This document shows, in pieces, positions 1-8,734 of a DNA stretch of 41,676 nucleotides. Under the pieces are notes generated by a model. It did no database searches, was not told the origin of the DNA, and saw only the letters and a list, made by a program, of their open reading frames with translations. A program made the translations under genes and the position numbers. The stretch's first letter is position 1; each line of letters begins with the position of its first letter. The DNA is from Gammaproteobacteria bacterium (lineage in GTDB: Bacteria; Pseudomonadota; Gammaproteobacteria; DRLM01): assembly GCA_023266095.1 (NCBI GenBank), contig JAHFRV010000027.1, positions 1 to 41,676 of the forward strand, written 5' to 3'.

Positions 1-1297
1 ATTGGTTGAGCACTTGCATAGCGTGCTGCGGATTTGTCATCACCGCGCTCTCGGTAATTTCCAACTCCAGCCACTCGGCCTGGGCGCTGCAACCACTGAG
101 CACATCCAATAATTGATCGGGCAAATCTTCGTCCTGCAGATTGCACACCGAGAGGTTGATGGCGACGTTCAAGGGGTAACCGCTGACCCGCCATTTCGCG
201 CACTGTGCCATGGCGGTGCGGGTCACCCATAAACCCAAGGGTCGGATGAAGCCCGACTGTTCGGCGAGATGAATGAAACTGTCGGGCGACAATAAATCAT
301 AGTGGGGATGTTGCCAGCGCACCAAGGCCTCGACGCTGATCATCCGCCCGGATTTCATGTCCACTTTCGGCTGATAGTGCAGCACCAGTTCGTTGTTCTC
401 CAGGGCCTGGTGCAGCTCGCTCTTCAACTTGAGATTGTTGGAATTGCGGACCTGATCCGGTTGATAGGTCGCCTGCGCATCGTGGGAACCCTTGGCCGTG
501 CTCATAGCCAGGTCGGCATGCTGGATCAAAGCCTGCGCATCTTTGCCGTGGGCCGGATACAGCGCGATGCCGAGACTGGCGCTGAGTTGAATCCGCTGTC
601 CTTCCACTTCCAAAGGCTCGCGCACCACCTGCAATAACTTGGCGGCGACTTGTTTGGCCTGCTCGACGGATTGCGTGGTAGGCAGCAATACCGCGAATTC
701 ATCGCCGCCCAGCCGCGCCACCGTATCCGACTCGCGCAATTCGCCGGACAGCCGCGACGCCAATTGCTGCAACACCCAATCACCGGTGTAATGGCCATAT
801 TGAGCGTTGACGTCGTGAAAATCGTCGAGATCGATGATGAACAAGGTGAACGGACTGCCGAGACGTTTACCGGCGAGTATGCTTTGGTGCAATCGATCAT
901 AAAATAGAATGCGATTGGGCAGGCCGGTCAACGAATCGTAGACCACTTGATACTCCAAACCCGCGCGTTTGGTGACCCGCTCGCTGGCGTCGCGGATCAC
1001 CAAAATGAAAATACTGCCCTTATCGCATGAAAATTCGCTCAACAACACTTCCAGCGGAATGGTGGTGCCGTCGCGGCGATGGCCTTTGGCTTCGTAGCTG
1101 TTCTCCAAAGGCCGCGTGGACTGGCTGAGTTCGGCGGCCAGGTACAGCCCCGGAATCAGTAATTCGATATTGCGGCCTTTCACGTCGTTCAAGTCATAAC
1201 GGAAGACTTCTTGGGCAACGGCGTTTAGCCATTCGATGGCGCCCTGATCGTTAATGATGACGATACCATCGTAGCGAGATTTGAGGGCTTTTTTCAC
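1..1297 (-). CDS. PAS-GGDEF-EAL c-di-GMP signalling protein (3' end cut by window edge)
   Basis: Cytoplasmic c-di-GMP synthase/phosphodiesterase, incomplete because the frame is still open at base 1. Reading from a GTG at 1297, the first ~100 residues look like a PAS sensor domain (YDGIVIINDQGAIEWLN). The GGDEF domain follows, with an intact LGGDEF active-site motif near 690-705 and an RESD inhibitory-site motif exactly five residues before it, so cyclase activity with product inhibition is possible. The EAL domain begins near 345 (SVEALVRW) and continues with NVAINLSV and ELEITES signatures. No membrane segment is visible in the N-terminal part. The GTG start gives a PAS domain of sensible length; an upstream start cannot be excluded. 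It is separated from nasA by about 170 bases and has no evident functional link to it. Family assignment is secure; whether synthesis or hydrolysis dominates cannot be read from the sequence. Confidence 0.9.
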   Translation of the reverse strand, partial: MKKALKSRYDGIVIINDQGAIEWLNAVAQEVFRYDLNDVKGRNIELLIPGLYLAAELSQSTRPLENSYEAKGHRRDGTTIPLEVLLSEFSCDKGSIFILVIRDASERVTKRAGLEYQVVYDSLTGLPNRILFYDRLHQSILAGKRLGSPFTLFIIDLDDFHDVNAQYGHYTGDWVLQQLASRLSGELRESDTVARLGGDEFAVLLPTTQSVEQAKQVAAKLLQVVREPLEVEGQRIQLSASLGIALYPAHGKDAQALIQHADLAMSTAKGSHDAQATYQPDQVRNSNNLKLKSELHQALENNELVLHYQPKVDMKSGRMISVEALVRWQHPHYDLLSPDSFIHLAEQSGFIRPLGLWVTRTAMAQCAKWRVSGYPLNVAINLSVCNLQDEDLPDQLLDVLSGCSAQAEWLELEITESAVMTNPQHAMQVLNQ

Positions 1298-1468
1298 GAG
1301 CGTGGTCCTTTATCCGAGTAGCGCTAAGACGCTGAAGCGCCACATCCCGACATGGCGTATATAACCGTAAGTCATAAAACGGCGGGAGAGTGAAAATCTT
1401 TAGCTAGGGGCGGCTAGGACTTTTACTAAAACCGGCCGGGCGGGGAAAGCGGTGGTGGGCCGAACGGC

Positions 1469-4135
1469 TCAGGCCGTAGCCTGGGCCTGCTGGGCGATCA
1501 AGGCCTTGAGTTCGGGGATGCAGGAACCGCAATTGGTGCCGGCCTTGAGCGTCTGGCCGATGGCCTCGGTCGTCACCAGTCCCTGCTGGCGGATGGCGCG
1601 GGTGAGAGTGTTGACCCCCACCCCGAAACAACTGCACACGATGCGCCCGGCATCCGGGCGGTCCTTGGGCGGCACGCCGGTGAGCAGACTGGTACGATCC
1701 TGCGCGCTCAACGTCTCCTGCGCGAATAATTGTCCCAGCCAGCTCCGCGCCGGCAGATCGACACCGGGAGCGATGAAGACACAACTCTCCACCCGCTGTC
1801 CCACCAGGCGCACACCGCGATAACGGCCGGCGCCGGCGTCGAGATATTCCACCCATTCCTTGCTGGCCTGTTCCTCGCTGCACAGCATCGAGCGCGCCCA
1901 GCGGCCCCAGTCTTCAGCGACGAATTCGCCCGCCAATTCGTAACGCCAGAACTGTTGGCCTGGCACCATCACCCAATACTCTATAGCGGGCAGTTGCAGC
2001 CGGCGCCGTGACAAGATGAAACCGTGCCACTTGGGTTCATACACTTCCACCTGCACCGGCGTGTGTTTCAACTCGGGCTGACCGGACACGGGATCGGGCT
2101 CGGGATTGACCAGCGCATCCACCCGGCCGCGCGCGGCGAATTGGTCGGTCCAATGCATGGGTACGAACACGTGGCCGGCCTGCTGTCCGTCATTGAAGAC
2201 GGCGCGGGCGAACATCTCACCCCAGCGACTGCGCAGGCGGAGTAGCGTCCCCTCTTTCACCCGCAAACGCGCCGCGTCCCGCGGATGTAATTCCGCGTAA
2301 GGTTCCAGAGTGTGGGCCGACAGCCGCGGCGATTTACCGGTACGGGTCAGCGTGTGCCAGTGATCGCGCACCCGGCCGGTGTTGAGCACGAAAGGGTATT
2401 CGAGGTCGGTGGGGTTTACCGGCGCACGCGGCGTCACCGCCACCAAGCGGGCCTTACCGCTCGCCGTGAAGAAGCGGCCGTCGCCGAACAAACGCGGCGT
2501 GCCCGCCGGTTGTGCCGCGGTCACCGGCCACTGCACCGGTTGCAAATCGGCGTAGGCCGTGTCACTCAAATCGGCGAGACCGGAGAGATCGAAGTCGCGC
2601 GCGCCTTGGTTTTCAAAACCGCTCAAGGCGGCGTGTTCGCGGAACACCGCCGCGGCGCTGCCATAAGCGAATGCCGGACCGTAGCCCAAACGCCGCGCCA
2701 CTTCACTGACGATCCACCAATCGGCTTTAGCCTCGCCCGGCGCCGGCAGAAAGGCGCGCTGGCGCGAGATGCGTCGTTCCGAATTGGTGACCGTGCCTTC
2801 TTTCTCGCCCCAGGCCAAGGCGGGCAACACGACATGGGCGAGCGCGGTGGTGTCGGTGCGGGCGATGCAATCAGACACCACCACCAGCTCGCAGCGCCGC
2901 AAAGCGTCGCGCACCCGGTCGGCGTCGGGCATGCTCACCACCGGATTGGTGGCCATGATCCACACCGCCTTGATGCGGCCCTCGGCTATGGCTTGAAACA
3001 TGTCCACCGCTTTCAAGCCCGCTTGACGCGCGATGCGCCGCGCCTGCCAGTAGCGGCTCACCCGGTCGACATCCCGTTCGGCGAAATCCATGTGCGCGGC
3101 GAGTTGATTGGCGAGACCGCCCACTTCGCGCCCACCCATGGCATTGGGCTGGCCGGTCACCGAGAACGGTCCCATGCCGGGCCGGCCGATGCGGCCGCTG
3201 GCGAGGTGGCAGTTGATGATGGCGTTAACCTTGTCGGTGCCGCTGCTCGATTGATTGATGCCTTGTGAATACACCGTCACGGTCTTTTCGGTACGGGCAA
3301 ACAGGCCGTAAAACTCCGCCACGGCTTCTTCATTTAATCCGCAGGCCGCCGCCACCGCCGGAATGGTCGCCGCCCCGTCGCGCGCCGCTTGTAAAGCCTG
3401 CGCGTAGTTTTCGGTGTGGGCTTCGAGAAAATTGAAATCGGCGCGGCCGTTCTGAAACAGATAGGCGAGCAGGCCGTTGAATAACACCGCGTCGCTGCCG
3501 GAGTTCAGCGGCAAATGCAAATCGGCGATGTCGCAAGTCGCGGTGCGGCGCGGATCGATGACGATGATCTTGCGTTGGGGACTTTGCTCTTTGGCGGCGC
3601 GGATGCGCTGAAACAGCACCGGATGACACCAGGCGGTGTTGGAACCCGTCAGCACCAGCAGCTCGGCCTGTTCCAAGTCTTCATAATTACCCGGCACGGT
3701 GTCGCTGCCGAAGGCGCGTTTGTGGCCGGCGACGCTGGACGACATGCAGAGGCGCGAATTGGTGTCGATATTGGCCGAACCGATGAAACCCTTCATCAGC
3801 TTGTTGGCGACGTAATAGTCTTCGGTGAGCAATTGGCCGGAGACGTAAAAGGCCACGGCCTCGGGACCGTACTGATCGATGATGCGACGGAAGCCGGCGG
3901 CGACATGGGTTAGCGCCGCGTCCCAGCTGACCTGCTCACCATGAATCTGTGGCTGGAGCAAACGCCCGTCGAGATCGACGGTCTCGCCCAAAGCGGAACC
4001 TTTGGAACACAAACGGCCGAAGTTGGCGGGATGCTGCTCGTCGCCTTTGATGCCTACGGTATAACCTTCTCCCGGCGTCGCCAGCACACCGCAGCCGACA
4101 CCGCAATAAGGGCAGGTGGTGCGTACCGCTGCCAT
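1469..4135 (-). CDS. nasA: Assimilatory nitrate reductase catalytic subunit
   Basis: Cytoplasmic molybdopterin enzyme (888 aa) reducing nitrate to nitrite for assimilation. The N-terminus has a [4Fe-4S] motif (CPYCGVGC, then a fourth Cys in RLCSKG), followed by the molybdopterin oxidoreductase domain (YVSGQLLTEDYY, SRLCMSSSVAGHKRAFG) and the molydopterin-dinucleotide-binding domain (FVLNTGRVRDHWHTLTRTGK). The last ~60 residues form a BFD-like [2Fe-2S] domain (IVCSCFGVG and NCGSCIPE), as in NasA proteins that take electrons from a separate NADH-linked partner. The start was set at the ATG at 4135 because GAGGAG lies six bases upstream; an in-frame TTG two codons earlier is less likely. It is the last gene of nirB-nirD-nasA, ten bases after nirD, so it probably shares the sigma-54 promoter upstream of nirB. 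The Mo cofactor genes mobA and moaB lie nearby. Confidence 0.96.
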   Translation of the reverse strand: MAAVRTTCPYCGVGCGVLATPGEGYTVGIKGDEQHPANFGRLCSKGSALGETVDLDGRLLQPQIHGEQVSWDAALTHVAAGFRRIIDQYGPEAVAFYVSGQLLTEDYYVANKLMKGFIGSANIDTNSRLCMSSSVAGHKRAFGSDTVPGNYEDLEQAELLVLTGSNTAWCHPVLFQRIRAAKEQSPQRKIIVIDPRRTATCDIADLHLPLNSGSDAVLFNGLLAYLFQNGRADFNFLEAHTENYAQALQAARDGAATIPAVAAACGLNEEAVAEFYGLFARTEKTVTVYSQGINQSSSGTDKVNAIINCHLASGRIGRPGMGPFSVTGQPNAMGGREVGGLANQLAAHMDFAERDVDRVSRYWQARRIARQAGLKAVDMFQAIAEGRIKAVWIMATNPVVSMPDADRVRDALRRCELVVVSDCIARTDTTALAHVVLPALAWGEKEGTVTNSERRISRQRAFLPAPGEAKADWWIVSEVARRLGYGPAFAYGSAAAVFREHAALSGFENQGARDFDLSGLADLSDTAYADLQPVQWPVTAAQPAGTPRLFGDGRFFTASGKARLVAVTPRAPVNPTDLEYPFVLNTGRVRDHWHTLTRTGKSPRLSAHTLEPYAELHPRDAARLRVKEGTLLRLRSRWGEMFARAVFNDGQQAGHVFVPMHWTDQFAARGRVDALVNPEPDPVSGQPELKHTPVQVEVYEPKWHGFILSRRRLQLPAIEYWVMVPGQQFWRYELAGEFVAEDWGRWARSMLCSEEQASKEWVEYLDAGAGRYRGVRLVGQRVESCVFIAPGVDLPARSWLGQLFAQETLSAQDRTSLLTGVPPKDRPDAGRIVCSCFGVGVNTLTRAIRQQGLVTTEAIGQTLKAGTNCGSCIPELKALIAQQAQATA

Positions 4136-4145
4136 GTGCAACTCC

Positions 4146-4502
4146 TCAATGCGCGGCGCGCGCGCCGGCCAGTTGCAGATATACCACGCCGTCTTCCACC
4201 TTGACGGGATAGGAACGGGCTAGACCTTCGTCGGGCGCGACCGCGCAGCCGCTGTTCAATTCGATGCACCAGTTGTGCAGCGGACAGGCGACCTTGTGAT
4301 CGAAAACGATACCCTGCGACAACGGTCCGCCTTTGTGCGGGCAACGGTCGTCGAGGGCGAAGACATGATCGTCGCCGGCGCGAAACACCGCCACGTCGCC
4401 GTACAGCGTACGCACCACCCGTGCACCCAGGCGCGGGATGTCGTCCAACCTGCCCACTTCCAACCAATCGTCCATCGTCAACACCGTTGCTGCACTGCTC
4501 AC
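4146..4502 (-). CDS. nirD: Nitrite reductase small subunit, Rieske type
   Basis: Small subunit (118 aa) of the cytoplasmic NADH-dependent assimilatory nitrite reductase. It contains a Rieske fold with complete cluster ligands: Cys-Pro-His in DDRCPHKGGPLS and Cys-Pro-Leu-His in ACPLHNWCIE. NirD of enteric bacteria has lost these ligands, so this subunit probably binds a [2Fe-2S] cluster. The GTG start at 4502 is supported by an AAGG-type ribosome binding site about seven bases upstream; a later ATG (MDDWLEV) is an alternative. It lies between nirB and nasA in the same orientation, ten bases before nasA, which supports co-translation of the reductase proteins. Confidence 0.92.
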   Translation of the reverse strand: MSSAATVLTMDDWLEVGRLDDIPRLGARVVRTLYGDVAVFRAGDDHVFALDDRCPHKGGPLSQGIVFDHKVACPLHNWCIELNSGCAVAPDEGLARSYPVKVEDGVVYLQLAGARAAH

Positions 4503-4512
4503 ATCACACCTT

Positions 4513-4546
4513 TCATTACTATTAACTCGTCATTACTATTAACTCG
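4513..4546. repeat. Tandem 17-bp duplication in the nirB-nirD spacer
   Basis: Two exact head-to-tail copies of a 17-base AT-rich unit (TCATTACTATTAACTCG) at 4513-4529 and 4530-4546, just upstream of nirD in the 122-base spacer after nirB. It looks like a recent slippage duplication; no function is evident. Confidence 0.8.
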
Positions 4547-4624
4547 GCTGAGGAATATCTCCCACACCGATGACGGAGGGGACGTCACTATCGAAACTTA
4601 ATCCGTCAGCCGGTCGGCGCTTGC

Positions 4625-7066
4625 CTACTTCGCCACCTGCTTGAGCGGCACAAACTCATGACGATCGACACCGTGCTCCGCGCGTTCGGCCCAAGGATCG
4701 ACCTGCGCCTGTTGCTGCGATTCGAGAAAGCGACGATATAATTCCTTGCGGCCCGCCGCATCTTCCACCACACGCTGCTTAACATACGACAAACCGACAC
4801 GCTCTATCCACGGCGCTGTACGCTCCAGATACTGCGCTTCTTCGCGGTAGACCTGCATGAAGGCGCCACAGTACTCCATCACTTCTTCTTCGGTCGTCAC
4901 TTTGCAAAGCAAATCGGTGACGCGGACCTTGATACCGCCGTTGCCGCCGACGTGCAACTCGTAACCGGAATCGACGCACACCACGCCGTAATCCTTGATG
5001 GTCGCCTCGGCGCAGTTACGCGGACAACCGGACACCGCAATCTTAAACTTATGCGGCGTCCACGAACCCCAGGTCATTTTTTCGATCTTGATACCGAGGC
5101 CGGTGGAATCTTGCGTACCGAAACGGCACCACTCGGAACCGACGCAGGTCTTCACGGTGCGCAGCGATTTGCCGTAGGCGTGGCCCGACACGAAACCCGC
5201 CTTATTGAGATCGCCCCACATGCGCGGCAAATCTTCTTTTTTCACGCCCAATAAGTCGATGCGCTGACCGCCGGTGATTTTCACCGTCGGCACTTTATAT
5301 TTGTCCGCCACCTCGGCGATGGCGCGTAACTCCGCCGGCGTGGTCACACCGCCCCAGATGCGCGGCACCACTGAATAGGTGCCGTCCTTCTGAATATTGG
5401 CGTGGGCACGCTCGTTGATGAAACGCGATTGATAGTCGTCTCGCACTTCGTTCGGCCAGGCGGCGATCAAATAGTAGTTCAGCGCCGGACGACATTTGGC
5501 GCAGCCGTCGGCGGAACGCCATTCGCAGAAATCCATCACCGCGCGGATACTGGTGAGATGTTGCTCGCTGATGACTTTGCGCACCTTCTCATGGCTATGG
5601 TCGGTGCAGCCGCACATGGATTTTTCTTTCGACGAGGCAGAATAATCACCCACCGTGTTGGCGAGCAGCTGTTCGACCAGGCCGGTGCAGGAACCGCAGG
5701 ATGCGGAGGCTTTGGTATGGGCACGCACATCGTCGAGGGTGAACAAACCTTTTTCGGTGATGGCCTTGACGATGGTGCCCTTGCACACGCCGTTACAGCC
5801 GCAGATCTCGGCGCTGTCCGCCATCATCGCCACGGCGTTTTGACCACCATGGCCGGAATCGCCGAGATGGGCCTGGCCGAACAACAGACCGGCGCGGATG
5901 TCGGAAACGTCGGTGCCGTCGCGCATCAACTGGAAATACCAAGCGCCGTCGACGGTGTCGCCGTAGAGCACCGCGCCTTCGATCTTGTTGTCTTTGAGCA
6001 CCAGTTTTTTGTAGACACCGTGACCGGGGTCTTTATAGACGATATCCTCGCAGCCTTCGCCGCCGATGTAGTTGCCGGCGGAGAACAGGTCGATGCCGGT
6101 TACTTTGAGTTTGGTCGAGGTCACCGATCCCTGATAACGGGAATATCCGAAACCGGCGAGGTGATTGGCGCAGACTTTGGCCTGTTCGAACAGCGGCGCC
6201 ACCAAACCATACGACATGCCGCGATGCTGCACGCATTCGCCCACCGCGTAGACCCGTGGATCATAAGTCTGCATGGTGTCATTGACGATCACGCCGCGTT
6301 CGCAATGCAGGCCGATCTTTTTCGCCAAGTCGGCATTGGGACGGATACCCACCGCCATCACCACCAGATCGGCTGCGACTTCGCTGCCGTCTTTAAACCG
6401 CACGCCGCGCACGCGGTCTTCGCCGATGATGGCGGCGGTCTGCGCCCCCATTAAAAACTTCAAGCCGCGTTGTTCGAGCGAAAGCTTGAGCAGCGCCGCC
6501 GCAGGCTTGTCCAATTGCCTTTCCATCAAGGTATCGAGCAAGTGCACCACGATGACTTCCATGCCCTGCTTGAGCAAGCCGTTAGCCGCCTCGAGACCCA
6601 ATAAACCCCCGCCGATCACAACCGCGCGACGATAGTGCTGACTGGCCGCCAGCATGGCGTTCACATCATGGATGTCACGGAAACTCACCACGCCCGGCAG
6701 ATCGTTACCCGGCACGGGGATAATGAACGGATTGGAACCGGTGGCGAGCAGCAGGCGATCGTAAGGCGCCACGGTGCCGTCTTCGGCGATGACCTGACGC
6801 CGCGCGCGATTCACTTCCACAACCTTCTTGCCTGTGTATAAGGTGATCTGGTTATCGCGATACCATTGCTCATCGTTGAGTATGATGTCGTTGATGGTCT
6901 TCTCACCGGCCAGCACCGGCGACAATAAAATACGGTTGTAATTGCCGTAGGGCTCGGCGCCGAACACGGTTATTTCATAACGCTCAGGGGCCAACGTCAG
7001 CAGTTCCTCTAAGGTACGCACGCCGGCCATGCCGTTACCGATCAACACCAACTTCTCTTTCGACAT
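4625..7066 (-). CDS. nirB: NADH-dependent nitrite reductase large subunit
   Basis: Large subunit (813 aa) of assimilatory nitrite reductase, converting nitrite to ammonium in the cytoplasm. Order of domains: FAD/NAD-binding oxidoreductase (VLIGNGMAGVRTLEEL at the N-terminus, LATGSNPF, VVIGGGLLGLEAA), two BFD-like [2Fe-2S] modules (CGCNGVCKGT...CGSC, then CGCTDHSHE...CAKC), and the sulfite/nitrite reductase domain with the siroheme-[4Fe-4S] ligands CVGSEWC and CPRNC. Length and order match NirB. The start was set at the ATG at 7066, preceded by GGGGA at five bases; ATG 7078 is an in-frame alternative. It is the first gene of nirB-nirD-nasA, with a -24/-12 box about 45 bases upstream and a predicted leader of only ~33 bases. 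Confidence 0.96.
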   Translation of the reverse strand: MSKEKLVLIGNGMAGVRTLEELLTLAPERYEITVFGAEPYGNYNRILLSPVLAGEKTINDIILNDEQWYRDNQITLYTGKKVVEVNRARRQVIAEDGTVAPYDRLLLATGSNPFIIPVPGNDLPGVVSFRDIHDVNAMLAASQHYRRAVVIGGGLLGLEAANGLLKQGMEVIVVHLLDTLMERQLDKPAAALLKLSLEQRGLKFLMGAQTAAIIGEDRVRGVRFKDGSEVAADLVVMAVGIRPNADLAKKIGLHCERGVIVNDTMQTYDPRVYAVGECVQHRGMSYGLVAPLFEQAKVCANHLAGFGYSRYQGSVTSTKLKVTGIDLFSAGNYIGGEGCEDIVYKDPGHGVYKKLVLKDNKIEGAVLYGDTVDGAWYFQLMRDGTDVSDIRAGLLFGQAHLGDSGHGGQNAVAMMADSAEICGCNGVCKGTIVKAITEKGLFTLDDVRAHTKASASCGSCTGLVEQLLANTVGDYSASSKEKSMCGCTDHSHEKVRKVISEQHLTSIRAVMDFCEWRSADGCAKCRPALNYYLIAAWPNEVRDDYQSRFINERAHANIQKDGTYSVVPRIWGGVTTPAELRAIAEVADKYKVPTVKITGGQRIDLLGVKKEDLPRMWGDLNKAGFVSGHAYGKSLRTVKTCVGSEWCRFGTQDSTGLGIKIEKMTWGSWTPHKFKIAVSGCPRNCAEATIKDYGVVCVDSGYELHVGGNGGIKVRVTDLLCKVTTEEEVMEYCGAFMQVYREEAQYLERTAPWIERVGLSYVKQRVVEDAAGRKELYRRFLESQQQAQVDPWAERAEHGVDRHEFVPLKQVAK

Positions 7067-7110
7067 CGTGTTCCCCATTCGCAAAAAATACCGGCATCTG
7101 CCCTAATGGA

Positions 7111-7125
7111 GCAACATGTATGCCA
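7111..7125 (-). promoter_or_regulatory. Sigma-54 promoter of nirBD-nasA
   Basis: On the minus strand this reads TGGCATACATGTTGC: a -24 GG and -12 GC separated by exactly ten bases, with full TGGCA and TTGC halves. The predicted transcription start is near 7099, 33 bases before the nirB ATG. Nitrogen-regulated sigma-54 control fits the operon. Confidence 0.75.
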
Positions 7126-7211
7126 GCAAGTGGGGCAAGGTCCGCAAGCCGGCTAAGGTATTGATGGGTATTAGTGAGCCTATGTTAAACCAAGCCGATG
7201 CCTGCTGAGCA

Positions 7212-7282
7212 TGCACCAACATCGCATCGTCGGACGCACCAAATGACCCCCGTCAAGCCGGGGCAGGCCCAACTTTGGTGCG
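7212..7282. promoter_or_regulatory. Candidate NtrC sites and nested inverted repeat upstream of nirB
   Basis: TGCACCAACAT at 7212-7222 matches the left part of classical NtrC sites. A 9-bp inverted repeat (CGCACCAAA at 7235-7243, TTTGGTGCG at 7274-7282) encloses a second hairpin (CCCCG/CGGGG around 7248-7263). Relative to the predicted nirB start these lie at about -113, -136 and -175, suitable for an enhancer-binding protein. Binding by NtrC is inferred. The 306-base nirB to amidotransferase gap (7067-7372) holds no other evident feature. Confidence 0.45.
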
Positions 7283-7372
7283 CCTGTTTTAATGGCTATT
7301 TGTAGCCTGGACGTCACCCCGCGGCCTGTGGCATGGTGATGCGTTGGCCACTTCCTATCTTTAAAATGGAAT

Positions 7373-8089
7373 ATGAAACCGATTTACATCTTCCGTCACT
7401 TCGCCTGCGAAGGCCCAGGTTATTTCGCTGAATTCCTCGAACAGCGGCAGGTTCCCTACCGCATCGTCGCCATCGATCAGAGCGAACCCGTCCCGGCCAA
7501 TGTCGATGCGATGAGCGGATTGGTGTTGATGGGCGGCCCCATGAGCGTGAACGATCCGCTACCGTGGATCGCCGAGGAGCTCAAGTTGATTCGACAAGCG
7601 CGGGAAGATCAACTGCCGGTGCTGGGTCACTGTCTTGGCGGACAATTGATCGCCAAGTCCCTCGGCGCACAGGTACGCGTCAACGCCGTGCCCGAGATCG
7701 GCTGGCATCCGGTGGAAAAGGCCGACACCCATTCAGCGTGGCTTACCGCTCTGCCGTCACGCTTCGACGTCTTTCATTGGCACGGTGAGACCTTCGACAT
7801 CCCCGCCGGCGCCACCCATTTATTGCGCAGCGCCTGGTGCGAGAATCAGGCCTTCGTCCTCGACTCGCTGCTGGCTTTCCAGTGTCACGTGGAAATGACC
7901 GCGCCGATGGTGCGTGTATGGGCTGACCTCAATCGTGAAACCTTGGCGCAACCCAGCGCCAGCGTGCAGAGCCATGAGGCGATCGTCGCCGCGGTGGAAC
8001 AACGCGTGAAAAATTTGCAGACCGTCGCCGAGGCGTTTTATCGATCCTGGCTGGCTCGGGTCCGCGAACGCGCGGCGGGCCAAGTTTGA
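7373..8089 (+). CDS. Class I glutamine amidotransferase-like protein
   Basis: Protein of 238 aa with a class I glutamine amidotransferase fold. The nucleophile elbow is GHCLGGQ (Cys near residue 88), preceded by the oxyanion region VLMGGPMSVND, and the catalytic His lies in FQCHVEMT (near 173), in the place of the usual Q-F-H-x-E. It resembles stand-alone GMP-synthase-like GATases whose acceptor substrate is generally unknown. No synthetase domain is attached. A weak ribosome binding site (GGA) precedes the ATG. It is transcribed divergently from nirB and convergently with mobA. A role in nitrogen metabolism is suggested only by position. Confidence 0.85.
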   Translation: MKPIYIFRHFACEGPGYFAEFLEQRQVPYRIVAIDQSEPVPANVDAMSGLVLMGGPMSVNDPLPWIAEELKLIRQAREDQLPVLGHCLGGQLIAKSLGAQVRVNAVPEIGWHPVEKADTHSAWLTALPSRFDVFHWHGETFDIPAGATHLLRSAWCENQAFVLDSLLAFQCHVEMTAPMVRVWADLNRETLAQPSASVQSHEAIVAAVEQRVKNLQTVAEAFYRSWLARVRERAAGQV

Positions 8090-8122
8090 TTGCCGATCCG
8101 CGCGCCGCCAATAGCGCGCGAC

Positions 8123-8704
8123 TCAGCCGACCGCGGCCAAGTCCTGCGGGGTATTGATGTTGACGAACGCCTGGGTTTCATCACTGAAATCCACCAACAC
8201 ATGACGACACTGCCGTAACCAACCTATCGCCGACCCGTCACTATCCGCAAGATAGGCGCTCAAGTCGGATTCGAGGCCGCGACTCAATAATACACAGAGG
8301 GGTTGCAGCCGTCCCGCGCCGAAGGCCACCGCGGCGTGGGCTTGTTCCGTCTCCAGAGCAGCGGCGAGACGTGCCACCAAATGAGGGGGTAGAAACGGTG
8401 TATCACAAGGCGCCACCATTAAATAAGGCGTCTTCACTTGCGCAAACCCGCTGGCAATGCCGGCCAGCGGCCCGGAAAAATCAGCGCGCTGATCGGCTAC
8501 GACAGGCCGGCCCCAGCTCCGGTAGCGGGCGAGATGACGGTTGGCGCTGATCAACAGCGGTCCGACTTGCGGTGCCAGCGCCTCGATGACCTGCGCCACC
8601 AGCGGCCTGCCTTGGAACATCAGCAAGCCTTTGTCCGCGCCGTTCATACGCTGGCCGCGGCCGCCTGCGAGTATGAGGCCGGTGATATTATCGCGACGGA
8701 TCAT
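8123..8704 (-). CDS. mobA: Molybdenum cofactor guanylyltransferase
   Basis: Cytoplasmic enzyme (193 aa) that attaches GMP to molybdopterin to make the MGD cofactor used by reductases such as NasA. The nucleotidyltransferase signature LILAGGRGQRM with a following DKGL lies at the N-terminus, PLLISANR and VVAD follow, and the metal-binding APCDTPFLP is present. Length fits MobA. The start was placed at ATG 8704; an in-frame TTG four codons upstream lacks a better ribosome binding site. It lies 30 bases downstream of moaB in the same direction, so the two probably form a small cofactor operon serving the neighbouring nitrate reductase. Confidence 0.93.
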   Translation of the reverse strand: MIRRDNITGLILAGGRGQRMNGADKGLLMFQGRPLVAQVIEALAPQVGPLLISANRHLARYRSWGRPVVADQRADFSGPLAGIASGFAQVKTPYLMVAPCDTPFLPPHLVARLAAALETEQAHAAVAFGAGRLQPLCVLLSRGLESDLSAYLADSDGSAIGWLRQCRHVLVDFSDETQAFVNINTPQDLAAVG

Positions 8705-8734
8705 GCCGACTCTCAAACAAGGAGGTCACTCAGC

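Noticed and set aside
2312-3268. 318-codon plus-strand frame opposite nasA
   Set aside because: It lies wholly antisense to a well-conserved molybdoenzyme gene, is His/Arg-rich and has no recognisable domain; such frames are expected in GC-rich DNA.
5402-6454. 350-codon plus-strand frame opposite nirB
   Set aside because: It is antisense to conserved nirB, with composition typical of a mirror frame and no ribosome binding site or domain.
7331-7345. TGGCATGGTGATGC as a sigma-54 promoter for the amidotransferase gene
   Set aside because: GG and GC are nine bases apart, not ten; sigma-54 promoters rarely tolerate this.
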